Position numbers and translations under genes: made by a program
Notes under the pieces: generated by a model
Seen by the model: only the letters and a program-made list of their open reading frames with translations
The model's database searches: none
What the model was told of the DNA's origin: nothing
Origin: Holophagaceae bacterium
GTDB lineage: Bacteria; Acidobacteriota; Holophagae; Holophagales; Holophagaceae
Direction of reading: 5' to 3'
Assembly (NCBI GenBank): GCA_025353305.1
Contig: JANXQX010000105.1
Location: 1-21,397, forward strand
Length of the DNA stretch: 21,397 bases
In this document: in pieces, positions 8,061 through 15,497 of the stretch
Layout of the letters: every line of letters begins with the position of its first letter
How positions within the stretch are numbered: position 1 is the stretch's first letter

Positions 8061-8342
8061 ATGCTCAACCTGCTGTTCGCCATGGCCCTCACGGCCAGCC
8101 CTGATGTCAAACCCGCGACCAATGCCGTATGCCCCGTTCAGGGCCTGAAGGTCACCGAAAAGTCGAAGACTGTCATCGTTCGTGGTCAGGAGTACCGCAT
8201 CTGCTGCCCGGGGGATTGCGACACCAAGTTAGCTAAGAATCCGGACAAGTACCTGGAGAAGGACGGCACCCCTAAGAATCTCAAAAAGGCCGAGGGAAAG
8301 CCTTCCGGACACGAAGGCCACGGCATGGACCACATGAACTAA
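8061..8342 (+). CDS. Short secreted YHS-like metal-binding protein, copy 3
   Basis: 93 aa; ATG 8061 follows AAAGGAATAACC, the same leader style as other genes here. The signal segment is very short (about MLNLLFAMALTASP). The core keeps the CP..G ... CC..C plan: C24 (AVCPVQG), then YRICCPGDC with C48, C49 and C53. Spacing is CC-x3-C rather than the CC-x2-C of copies 1 and 2, so it is a diverged relative, not a recent duplicate. The end is strongly metal-binding in look: GHEGHGMDHMN, with four His and two Met in eleven residues. Probably a periplasmic Cu/Ag-binding protein. It is separated from the next gene by 24 bases containing a near-perfect Shine-Dalgarno sequence. Confidence 0.8.
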   Translation: MLNLLFAMALTASPDVKPATNAVCPVQGLKVTEKSKTVIVRGQEYRICCPGDCDTKLAKNPDKYLEKDGTPKNLKKAEGKPSGHEGHGMDHMN

Positions 8343-8366
8343 TTGCAACCGGAAAGGAGGTGAGTC

Positions 8367-10070
8367 ATGGCTCCGATGTATCCGACCGTCTCGCGCACAC
8401 GCAGGCTCTGGATCCTGGGAGCCGTGGCCCTTCCTTTCCTTGGGCTTCTCTATTGGTCTGGCCTGTTGATCCAGTCGACCCGAGCTGCCTCCTTGGGGTT
8501 TGCCCATTGCAGTACCTGGACGCTGGAAACCTCCCGGCATTTGGGGGTGCTGGAAGAGCTCCACGAAAGGGCCACAGGCATGCTGCATGCCGAGCGGCCT
8601 GAATTCGAATCCGCTGCCCTTGAGGCGGCCATGGATCGTCTGAGCGCATCGCGACGGGAGTTCGGGCGACGCACCCAGGAGGAAGTGGATCCCTACCTCA
8701 CCTCGGTCGACCGATCGATCTCCGGCTACCTGTCCCAGGTCGAATTGACAAGGCGACTCGCAATTGAATTCGCCCAGCTTCGAGGGGGGCCAGGGAAGGC
8801 CGCCCGTTGGCAGGAAGCCTTGACAGCCCATGCCCACCTGGATCATCAGCACCAGACCGTTCTTGGCAGCATGCAGGCCCTGGCGCACTATCACAAAGAC
8901 ATGCTGGAGCTGGCGATCCGATCCAGCCAACGGAACGCCTCACGCCTATCGATGTTCGCGGGGGTCTCGATGCTCATCGCCCTCGGTTTCGGTGCGGCCG
9001 GAGGCCTAGCCGTATATCAGAAACATCGGAGCGATCTCCTCGCCAGCTTCTCGCAGACCTTGGTAGACACCATCCCGGATGGAGTCGTCGCCTGGAGCCC
9101 TCAGGGGGAAGTCCACCGGCTCAACCCGGGGATGGCCGACCTGCTTGGCATGCCATCGCTACGCTACGGGAATGGCTTAAGCATTCGTTTGCTACTTGCA
9201 GAAAAGGAGATCCACAACCTGGAGTCGGTTCCCCCTGGGGGTACCGTTCGCTTGAACCTGATTCACGCCACCGGCGCGATGCGAGCCGTGGATACCCGGG
9301 TTGGAAGGATCAACCACCCCGGCGGCCCCACATTCCTCGCTGTGATGCGCGATGTGTCAGATCAGGTCGAGCGCGAACGCAGAATGGTGGAATCGCAATG
9401 GCAGATCGAAATTGGTCAGCAGGCGAGCGCCATCGCCAGGGATCTTGAAAACACCATGCATCCGATGCTCTTCGCCCAGGAGCTTCTCAAACCTTCGGAT
9501 GATTCCCGGCCATCACAGATGGATGCATGGAAAACGCTGCGTCGAGCCTCGGAACAGGCCACCCTGCTCCTACGGCAGTTCAATCGCACGGCAGCGGGTT
9601 CGGAAGAATCCCCGGATGAACGGGTGTTCGACCTGCAGGTTTGCCTGCTGGAAGTCATCGAATCCTTCCATCTGAACCGAGGAACGATGCACGGTGTGGA
9701 GGTGGATTTGGATCCAGGACTCTATCCGGTCCGAGGCCCGATCAACCTGGTTCGACGGGGCTTTGAGCTGCTGGTGCAGCGGGCCCTGGATGAGGCGAAC
9801 GGCCAAGCCCCCATCCAGGTGTTCAGCCATCAGGAAGGCGACATGGGTGTGATCCAAATCCTGGATCCCGGCCATGGCGAATCTGAGGTGGACCTCAAGA
9901 GGGTGTTTGATCCCGTGTTCTGCCTGCCTGGAATCCCAACTGGCGATGTCTTTGGAATCTTCAACGTATTGGAAACCATCCGAGGGATGGGTGGTGAGGC
10001 GACTGTTCGACGGGCCGATGGTGGCTGGACAGAATTCGAGCTCAAGTTCCCTCTGCAAGGCACACCATGA
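8367..10070 (+). CDS. Membrane histidine-kinase-like protein with PAS domain, predicted catalytically dead
   Basis: 567 aa; ATG 8367 is preceded by AAAGGAGGTGAG (8353-8364), one of the strongest ribosome sites in the window. TM1 is about residues 12-35, a helical periplasmic domain spans 36-193 and TM2 is about 195-217. A PAS domain follows (about 228-335, TIPDGVVAWSPQGEVHRLNP). Residues 349-375 align with the NtrB-like dimerisation helix (GQLAAGIAHExNN), but the phospho-acceptor His is Arg (QQASAIARDLENT, R358). In the ATP-binding domain the N-box Asn is Gln (ELLVQRALDE, Q471), the G1 box is DPGHG (D500), and the G2 glycine motif is replaced by TGDVFG. The fold seems kept but autophosphorylation looks impossible by the usual route. 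It may be a scaffold or sensor partnering another kinase. No response regulator is nearby. Its stop overlaps the next start (ATGA). Confidence 0.85.
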   Translation: MAPMYPTVSRTRRLWILGAVALPFLGLLYWSGLLIQSTRAASLGFAHCSTWTLETSRHLGVLEELHERATGMLHAERPEFESAALEAAMDRLSASRREFGRRTQEEVDPYLTSVDRSISGYLSQVELTRRLAIEFAQLRGGPGKAARWQEALTAHAHLDHQHQTVLGSMQALAHYHKDMLELAIRSSQRNASRLSMFAGVSMLIALGFGAAGGLAVYQKHRSDLLASFSQTLVDTIPDGVVAWSPQGEVHRLNPGMADLLGMPSLRYGNGLSIRLLLAEKEIHNLESVPPGGTVRLNLIHATGAMRAVDTRVGRINHPGGPTFLAVMRDVSDQVERERRMVESQWQIEIGQQASAIARDLENTMHPMLFAQELLKPSDDSRPSQMDAWKTLRRASEQATLLLRQFNRTAAGSEESPDERVFDLQVCLLEVIESFHLNRGTMHGVEVDLDPGLYPVRGPINLVRRGFELLVQRALDEANGQAPIQVFSHQEGDMGVIQILDPGHGESEVDLKRVFDPVFCLPGIPTGDVFGIFNVLETIRGMGGEATVRRADGGWTEFELKFPLQGTP

Positions 10071-10327
10071 CCAGACGGTCTCTCCCAGCCCAGGAAACTG
10101 GATCGAGCGGGCCCACGGACAGGGTGGCTCAAGCCGATTCCGAACCGACAGAGATGGACTCGAATGAGCTAGGCCATCTCCGTCAACAGAGCCCCTGGCT
10201 GCGCTGGACTGTGTATCTCTGCGCTGCCATCGGAATGACTCTCGCGGCACTCATGCTCCTCCGGCCTCCGGCGCCGACAGCCAACCTTCACTCCCGACCC
10301 TCTGCCTGTGGACCAAATTGTCGTTGA
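10067..10327 (+). CDS. Small single-pass membrane protein ending in a CxxxC motif
   Basis: 86 aa, start overlapping the kinase-like gene stop (ATGA), so probably coupled. Residues 1-43 are polar and probably cytoplasmic. Residues about 45-66 form one transmembrane helix (WTVYLCAAIGMTLAALMLL). A short tail, probably periplasmic, ends SACGPNCR (C81, C85). No known family is recognised. The design (short anchor, outside Cys pair) recurs in the next gene and suggests metal or thiol handling at the membrane surface. It may assemble with the kinase-like protein. Function is inference only. Confidence 0.6.
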   Translation: MTRRSLPAQETGSSGPTDRVAQADSEPTEMDSNELGHLRQQSPWLRWTVYLCAAIGMTLAALMLLRPPAPTANLHSRPSACGPNCR

Positions 10328-10351
10328 TCACTGCCTTTCGGAATCCACCCC

Positions 10352-10834
10352 ATGAACCCTTCCCACAATCCCCATCCCGAGCGCTCGCCCCGCAAGAAAG
10401 CCACGAAGCGCTTCTTTAAGGACCTAGTCATGCCCGCGGTGGGACATGCCAAGGGGGAAGTCTCCGAGGAATTCCAACCCAAGTCTGATGCGAGGAGTGC
10501 CCGCTTCGCCGTTATCTGCTCGGCATTGGCAGTGCTGGTTCTGGGTTCATGGATCGGCTTGGTGCAGCTCCGCAAAGCCATGCGGAAACGGGCGAGGCAG
10601 AACAACGTCTCCTGCGGCTGCGGCTGCGGTCAACAGCATGGGGATTCTCCCTGTGCCAGGAATGGCGTCTGCCCCACTCCGGGGAAGGTCAACTCGGGAT
10701 GCCGCCCGGGTCAGGCTCCTGCCCCTGGATCCGCGAGTCCTGACAACTCTAAACCCGGTCCAACCGCCGCAACCACCAAACCCAAACTCGTAATGGATGC
10801 CCCGCCTCCCAACCCAAAAGAAGGGCTCAGATGA
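10352..10834 (+). CDS. Single-pass membrane protein with Cys-rich outer domain
   Basis: 160 aa. The N-terminal 50 residues are basic and polar (RSPRKKATKRFFKDL). A transmembrane helix spans about 51-72 (FAVICSALAVLVLGSWIGLV), followed by a basic patch RKAMRKRARQ. Next comes a cysteine cluster: SCGCGCG (C88, C90, C92), then C101, C107 and C117, and finally a Pro/Ala-rich tail. Alternating Cys-Gly and Cys-x5/9-Cys spacing suggests a metallothionein-like metal site or disulfides. The basic residues right after the helix would by the positive-inside rule place the Cys cluster in the cytoplasm, so orientation is uncertain. No family recognised. The stop overlaps the phosphatase start as ATGA. Confidence 0.65.
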   Translation: MNPSHNPHPERSPRKKATKRFFKDLVMPAVGHAKGEVSEEFQPKSDARSARFAVICSALAVLVLGSWIGLVQLRKAMRKRARQNNVSCGCGCGQQHGDSPCARNGVCPTPGKVNSGCRPGQAPAPGSASPDNSKPGPTAATTKPKLVMDAPPPNPKEGLR

Positions 10835-11355
10835 TTTCAGCACTCTCCCTTCTCGTGATGGTTCAAAGCACGCCGGCCCTGAATCCGGTCGAAGTCCAGC
10901 CAGGGCTTTTTGTCCTGTCGGGTAGTCCAGATGCGGCCACCCTTGCTCAGCTGAAACCCTTGGGAATCACTCATGTGATCAACCTGAGACATCCATCCGA
11001 GAGTAATTTCAGCTCGGATTTTGAGGCCGTCAGGAGTAGCGGTGCCGCGTATCTCAATTGTCCCTTGGACCGGGAGCCCACTTTCACGGAGTTGGATTCA
11101 TTCCGGGGCCTGATGTCGTCCTTGCCTTCAACAGCCAAGGCATTGGTGCATTGCGCCACGGGCAACCGCGCTGCAGCGGCCCTCTTCGCCTACTGGGCCC
11201 TTGATAGAGGTCTGCCCCCAGACGACGCCCTGGCTCTCGCCAAGAAAGCAGGTCTTCGGAACGCTGCAACGGAAATGGCCGTAAGGGTCTACGTTGCGGC
11301 CCGACAACCGCGTATTGGAACCGGACGCACCTGCCGGGAGGATTCACCCGAATGA
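10831..11355 (+). CDS. Tyrosine/dual-specificity-phosphatase-like protein (DUF442/Blh type), possibly exported
   Basis: 174 aa. It shows the P-loop signature HCATGNR (H107, C108, R113), the active-site Cys-loop of protein tyrosine phosphatases, embedded in a layout typical of the small beta-lactamase-hydrolase-like phosphatases: GLFVLSGSP, LKPLGITHVINLR, then NCPLD. The first 16 residues are hydrophobic (MISALSLLVMVQSTPALN) and could be a signal peptide or the first strand. It overlaps both neighbours by ATGA, so it is firmly inside the membrane-protein operon just before ResB. Members of this family are linked to sulfide/persulfide and biofilm functions in some bacteria; whether this one acts on phosphate esters here is unknown. 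The catalytic Cys could alternatively be used for thiol or metal chemistry. Confidence 0.8.
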   Translation: MISALSLLVMVQSTPALNPVEVQPGLFVLSGSPDAATLAQLKPLGITHVINLRHPSESNFSSDFEAVRSSGAAYLNCPLDREPTFTELDSFRGLMSSLPSTAKALVHCATGNRAAAALFAYWALDRGLPPDDALALAKKAGLRNAATEMAVRVYVAARQPRIGTGRTCREDSPE

Positions 11356-12977
11356 GCGAATCCAACACAATCGACGAAGTGACCAGCGCCCCTGCGCGGG
11401 AATGGGGATACCCCGAGGCCATCGTCCTCATGGGCGGGCTCACCCTGGGGTTCATGACGCTTCAATCCGCGCGTCCCGCCCAGCTTGGAATCCTGGGTGC
11501 CCCGGCCGCTTTCAGCCTCGTCTTCATCCTTCTGACCCTTCCATTTCTCACCGGAGCCTTGCTCCCCACCCATTCCCTGGTGCGGTTTCTCGCCGGCATT
11601 CCATTCACCATCACCTCCCTGGTCTTCCTGTCGGCTGGAGCTTTAGCCGGCACCCTGATCCTCCAGAACCCCAGCCCCGAAGATGCGGCTAAACTCGGCT
11701 CTGCTCTGCGGCCCCTTCAACGCCTGGGGCTCACAGATGTGTTCCACTCTTACTGGGTTGCCGCGATGGCCCTGGCCGTACTGGCCTGTCTCATGGTCGC
11801 GGCGGGCAGGCGGGCCAGAGTTCCCGGCATCAAGAATGGCGTCTTCCTCGCGACACACCTTGGGACGGCCCTCGTTCTTGCTGGGGGAATGCTTGGGAAC
11901 ATGACGAGCCTTTCGGGAACACTTCTGCTCCAAGAGGGGCAATCCAGCGGCACCATCGAGCTCGACCGGGGAGGCGCCACCGAACTCCCGACACCGATTG
12001 CCCTCCAGTCCTTCCACATCGAGCCCTTCCCCTTGGAGGCCAGCCTCGCCACCGTGGAGGGCGAGGCCATTCATCCCCAAAAGGGTGGAGCGGCGCTCCC
12101 TAATCTCAAAAGGGGAAGCAGCGTCAGTCTCCAAGGATGGCAAATCACCTGTGAAGCGGCCTTCCCTTCGGCCCAGCCTTCAGTGAAGGGAATCCAGGAG
12201 GATCCCAACGGTCCCCTCTTGGCCCTGGATCTCGATGAAGGAGGCGCAGGCCAGCGCCTTCGCCTCATGGATCACCTGGGACCTCTGCCACTCCGTGCAG
12301 GGGGTGAGGTCGGACTGGTCCAGGTTCGCCCAGGGGAAGTCCAACCGATTCTTCCCAAACTCGTGGCATTCCTACAGCAGCGAACGGCACCAGGCGTTCA
12401 CTTCCTGACCGATGGACGGGAGACTCTCGCCGTTGTCAGGAGCAAGGAAGGCCTCCTTACCACTCGAACCGGAATGTATGCTTTGGCACCCGTGGCATTG
12501 GGAACAACGGTATTGAAGCCCGGCCGACTGTACAGCGTCCGGACCAGCGGTGACTGGGAAGCTGTGGAGGGATTGCGCCCCCAGCCCGTCGGCGCCGCGA
12601 AGGTGGTGGCCGTGAAAAACGGTCTCCGCAGGGAGGGCTGGATCGCGACTGGCCCCGGGACCTTTGATTACCTGGAGCTGGAGGGGAACGCCGTCCTGAT
12701 GTTGATGGAACCGACCCCTAAAACCTTCCGAAGCGAGGTTGTGGCCGACGGCTTGAGCTATTCCATCCGGGTCAACGATCCTTTGATGCATCACGGATGG
12801 CAGCTCAGCCAATCGAGCTACCAGGTCTCGCCCGAAGGATTGACGTTCAGCATTCTCGGCGCCAAACGAGATCCCTCCATCCCTGTGGTTTGGACCGGGC
12901 TGGCGTTGTTGCTCGTGGGAACCCTGGGGGCTCTGTGGCTGCTGCCCAGCCTGTTGAACGAAGGAGGTGCCCAATGA
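11352..12977 (+). CDS. resB: Cytochrome c biogenesis protein ResB (system II)
   Basis: 541 aa, starting inside the phosphatase stop (ATGA). Transmembrane helices are seen at about 22-38, 54-72, 83-104, 131-150 and 164-184, then a large extracytoplasmic domain and a final helix at about 512-532. Family signatures are present: LTDVFHSYWVAAM (compare FDVFHSWWF in ResB), THLGTALVLAGGMLG, and late in the periplasmic domain DPLMHHGWQLSQSSY, matching the family's GYRFYQSSY. With CcsA, ResB carries haem across the membrane and attaches it to CXXCH apocytochromes. The large domain is diverged, so this may be a specialised version. Its stop overlaps the CcsA start, as in many ResBC operons. No cytochrome c gene lies within the window. 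Confidence 0.88.
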   Translation: MSESNTIDEVTSAPAREWGYPEAIVLMGGLTLGFMTLQSARPAQLGILGAPAAFSLVFILLTLPFLTGALLPTHSLVRFLAGIPFTITSLVFLSAGALAGTLILQNPSPEDAAKLGSALRPLQRLGLTDVFHSYWVAAMALAVLACLMVAAGRRARVPGIKNGVFLATHLGTALVLAGGMLGNMTSLSGTLLLQEGQSSGTIELDRGGATELPTPIALQSFHIEPFPLEASLATVEGEAIHPQKGGAALPNLKRGSSVSLQGWQITCEAAFPSAQPSVKGIQEDPNGPLLALDLDEGGAGQRLRLMDHLGPLPLRAGGEVGLVQVRPGEVQPILPKLVAFLQQRTAPGVHFLTDGRETLAVVRSKEGLLTTRTGMYALAPVALGTTVLKPGRLYSVRTSGDWEAVEGLRPQPVGAAKVVAVKNGLRREGWIATGPGTFDYLELEGNAVLMLMEPTPKTFRSEVVADGLSYSIRVNDPLMHHGWQLSQSSYQVSPEGLTFSILGAKRDPSIPVVWTGLALLLVGTLGALWLLPSLLNEGGAQ

Positions 12978-13768
12978 CGGACGTCATGGTTCTCGGTGGC
13001 GCTGCCGTACTTTTGGGATCCGGCGCGGTCACCGATGCGCTTGGAACGGTGCGCGGCCAGGATCGCCTCAACCGCCAGGGGATGCTCTTGTGTCTTGCGG
13101 GGTGGGCGCTTTTGATCGGCATGGTCGCATGGCTATGGATCACTCTCGAGCGGCCTCCGATCAGGACTCTGGGCGAGACTCGTCTCCTCTACGCGGCCTG
13201 GCTACCAGCCATCGCCTTCTTCGCCCGATGGCGATGGAAGACCGATCTGCTGGTGGCTCCTATGGCGGCTATGGCTGTGCTGTTTTTAGTGCTGAATCTC
13301 ATGCTCCCCGAAGCCCGGATGAAGACATTAATGCCCGCTCTCCAAAGCGCATGGTTCGTCCCCCACGTGGTGATCTACATGGCGGCCTACGCAACCCTCG
13401 CACTGAGTAGTCTGGCTGCGGCGGTGTTGCTGGTGCGCAAGTGGATGGGCAAGGAGGATGTCCCAGCGACACTCGCTCTTCCGAACCGACTGCTCTGGCT
13501 GGGCTTTCCCCTTCTCACCGCGGGCCTCGTGATCGGCGCCCTGTGGGCCAAAAGCGCATGGGGCAACTACTGGACCTGGGACCCCAAAGAAACCTGGTCC
13601 TTCCTCACCTGGGCCTTTTACCTCATCCCGCTACACCAGCGCGTGCAGACCGGGGAGTCCCGCTCCCTGTGGCTGCCCTTGCTCGGCTTCCCCATCGTTC
13701 TGATCTGCTGGTTCGGCGTGAACTACCTACCGACCGCGGCGCAAAGCGTCCATACCTACACCGGTTGA
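12974..13768 (+). CDS. ccsA: Cytochrome c biogenesis protein CcsA/ResC (haem-handling WWD protein)
   Basis: 264 aa. ATG 12974 overlaps the ResB stop and follows AAGGAGGTG (12961-12969); the longer in-frame opening at 12797 lies inside resB and is rejected. About seven to eight transmembrane helices. The haem-handling WWD motif is at residues 196-209 (WGNYWTWDPKETWS). Candidate haem-ligand histidines are H131 (WFVPHVVIYMAAYA) and H260 (SVHTYTG), with H221 also near the membrane face. It is the catalytic partner of ResB for haem export and ligation in system II. Length is at the short end of the family. Ten bases separate it from the next gene. Confidence 0.93.
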   Translation: MTDVMVLGGAAVLLGSGAVTDALGTVRGQDRLNRQGMLLCLAGWALLIGMVAWLWITLERPPIRTLGETRLLYAAWLPAIAFFARWRWKTDLLVAPMAAMAVLFLVLNLMLPEARMKTLMPALQSAWFVPHVVIYMAAYATLALSSLAAAVLLVRKWMGKEDVPATLALPNRLLWLGFPLLTAGLVIGALWAKSAWGNYWTWDPKETWSFLTWAFYLIPLHQRVQTGESRSLWLPLLGFPIVLICWFGVNYLPTAAQSVHTYTG

Positions 13769-13778
13769 GGAGGTGGCC

Positions 13779-14501
13779 ATGACAGACCAGGATTCAATCC
13801 CATTCGAATCGACGGTGCCTTCGCCTGATCGCCGATGGCGATTGAGCCTGCTGCTGGCTGCTCCCATGGTCGCAGCGTTAACACTTTACGCGATCCTGCC
13901 CTCGGGTGCTCCGGGGACACTCCCAGGCGCTGCCCAGAATGGTTGCGATCACACGCCCGGAGCCGATGGACGATCTGCCTGCCCCCACGGCGTGGATGCC
14001 GAGGGGGGGTGCAATATGAATGCTGTCGGTGCTTCGAATCCAGTCCAGGCCACCTTCGGCAAGGCCCTTGACTGGGATCTCCCCGAGGGCTGGAATTCAG
14101 AGAATCACCAGGGGGGCATGCGGTACGCAACCTTGAAATCACCAAGACCTAGGGACGTAGAGGTTTCGGTGATCTCCCTGCCCGGAACCGCCGGCGGTGA
14201 ATTGGCCAATGTGAACCGCTGGAGGGAACAACTCAGCCTCCCTCCCATCACTGAAGCAACCCTCGCATCCCGACGTGTCCGACTGGGGGCGGTGGCTGGA
14301 CAGATCTCTGTCTTCGACATCAACAATCCCGATGTTCCGAACGGACGCATGGCCGTAGGCATGGCCCAAGTGGACACCCATACATGGTTCTTCAAGATGA
14401 CCGGTGACGGGAAGGCAGTCTTGCAGGCTCGACCTGCTTTCCTGCAGCTGCTGAGGAGTCTGCGGCCCACCAGTCGTTCGTCAGAGGTCGCCTCCACATG
14501 A
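13779..14501 (+). CDS. Membrane-anchored Cys/His-containing protein downstream of ResB/CcsA
   Basis: 240 aa. ATG 13779 is preferred to GTG 13773 because GAGGAGGT (13767-13774) is then correctly spaced. A transmembrane anchor lies at about 22-41. Next is a Cys/His segment (GCDHTP, ACPHG, GCNMN; C56, C68, C78) and then a folded domain from about residue 91: WDLPEGW, VEVSVISLPGTAGG, ANVNRWREQLSLPP, and a final helix FLQLLRSLR. From memory, proteins with this ANVNRWRxQLxLPP domain occur next to system II cytochrome genes in Planctomycetes and Verrucomicrobia, but I know no function. The Cys segment could bind metal or form disulfides. It is the last gene of the coupled cytochrome block. Confidence 0.75.
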   Translation: MTDQDSIPFESTVPSPDRRWRLSLLLAAPMVAALTLYAILPSGAPGTLPGAAQNGCDHTPGADGRSACPHGVDAEGGCNMNAVGASNPVQATFGKALDWDLPEGWNSENHQGGMRYATLKSPRPRDVEVSVISLPGTAGGELANVNRWREQLSLPPITEATLASRRVRLGAVAGQISVFDINNPDVPNGRMAVGMAQVDTHTWFFKMTGDGKAVLQARPAFLQLLRSLRPTSRSSEVAST

Positions 14502-14589
14502 GGCTGGGCGCCTCGATGCACCAGCATGGAGCCTTTCGAGTCCCGCCCCAGTTATGCATTCTCCGCTCTCATCCAAAGGAATAACTTTC

Positions 14590-14727
14590 ATGACTCAGCA
14601 AAACGCAGAATCGGGTCCGTCCCTTCAGCCAAAAAAGAAAAAAAACCTCCCGAAGTTCCTTTGGGTCGTCCTTGGGATTGTCGCCATGGCCCTCCTGGCC
14701 TGGAACATTTGTTTCGTTCACTGCTGA
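14590..14727 (+). CDS. 45-aa membrane peptide, N-terminal twin of the downstream DUF2318 protein
   Basis: 45 codons, ATG 14590 with AAAGGA at 14575-14580 (9 bases upstream). It reads MTQQN...QPKKKKNLPKF, then a hydrophobic helix ending MALLAWN, then ICFVHC and stop. The next gene starts MSQHN...QPQKKKNLPV, followed by a helix ending LVLLAWN, so the two share leader, basic patch (with an A8 run in the DNA of both) and transmembrane anchor. After the anchor this copy stops, with a new C-terminal CFVHC, while the twin continues into its Cys domain. It is either a truncated duplicate or a true mini-membrane protein. A longer frame covering 14526-14915 in another phase has no such support. Confidence 0.7.
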   Translation: MTQQNAESGPSLQPKKKKNLPKFLWVVLGIVAMALLAWNICFVHC

Positions 14728-14970
14728 GCAATCAGATCCCTGTGATCCGTTCGCGTAATGGAGTCTCCGTCGGATTCTGTGCATTTCCGCGGTCACATCA
14801 GTACGCCAGCCGCAGAGGCCTTCCGAGTTTCTCCCGGTTTCCTCCGCCCGAATCCTTGCATATCGAGATTCAGGCTAAGTCCCCTGCCATTCCATTCAAC
14901 AGCCTAGATCGTTGACCCATCACCTTCACGCACGTTTCCGGGCGCATGCCATATCTAAGGAGCCTCATTC
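14728..14970. other. 243-base spacer without a gene
   Basis: I see no coding signal that survives comparison with the neighbours. It could be the decayed remainder of a duplicated DUF2318 gene, but I cannot align it by eye with the downstream copy. TTGACC at 14914-14919 resembles a -35 box but has no good -10 at the right distance. A clear AAGGAG precedes the next start (14971). Confidence 0.5.
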
Positions 14971-15489
14971 ATGTCTCAGCACAACGCCAAGCAGGCCCAG
15001 TTCGTTCAGCCGCAGAAGAAAAAAAATCTTCCTGTTATCTTTGGTGCCGCTCTGGGGTTGACCGCACTTGTACTCCTCGCCTGGAACATCCTGGGTAGCG
15101 AAAGCGGGAGATACCCAACAATTAAAGCCGTTCAAGGGCAGGTTGTCATCTCGGCGGCGGAAGTCTCCGATGGAAAGGCGCACTTCTTCACTTACCGAAA
15201 TGGGGACACGAATGTGAATTTCCTCGTGGTGAAGAGCCTCGATGGCCAGATTCGTGCGGCCATCGACTCCTGCGTGGTCTGCTACCGGGGCCGCATGGGA
15301 TACCGCCAGGAGGGGGACTATATGGTTTGCAACAAGTGCAACAGGAAGTTCCACACCAACCTGATCAACGATGTCCAAGGCGGTTGCAACCCGGTTCCCC
15401 TGGCCCGACTGGTCAATGGCGGTCAAGTGGTCATTCGGGAATCGGACCTGATTCAGGGCGCGATGTATTTCAGCACCAATCCTTTGTAG
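14971..15489 (+). CDS. DUF2318 membrane-anchored Cys-rich protein
   Basis: 172 aa. Basic N-terminus, membrane anchor at about 20-41 and then an extracytoplasmic DUF2318 domain. The typical pattern is visible: FFTYRNGDTNVNFLVVKS, AAIDSCVVCYRGRMGYRQEG, YMVCNKCNRKFHTN, GGCNPVPL. Cysteines are C101, C104, C120, C123 and C139, two CxxC pairs plus a GGCNP cysteine. DUF2318 proteins accompany iron-transport ABC systems such as the Campylobacter P19 locus and FtrD-like proteins, and are proposed to bind metal or to pass electrons. A MacB/FtsX permease follows 8 bases later and an ATPase after that, the same arrangement as in those loci. The Cys pairs may bind Fe, Cu or an Fe-S centre. Confidence 0.9.
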   Translation: MSQHNAKQAQFVQPQKKKNLPVIFGAALGLTALVLLAWNILGSESGRYPTIKAVQGQVVISAAEVSDGKAHFFTYRNGDTNVNFLVVKSLDGQIRAAIDSCVVCYRGRMGYRQEGDYMVCNKCNRKFHTNLINDVQGGCNPVPLARLVNGGQVVIRESDLIQGAMYFSTNPL

Positions 15490-15497
15490 GGACTCAG

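Noticed and set aside
14498..14584. 28-codon frame overlapping the previous stop as ATGA
   Set aside because: No protein-like features and it runs through the ribosome site of the next small gene; could only be a leader peptide.
14526..14915. 129-codon open frame
   Set aside because: It overlaps the 45-aa twin gene in another phase and has no recognisable protein features; the twin is supported by similarity to the DUF2318 protein.
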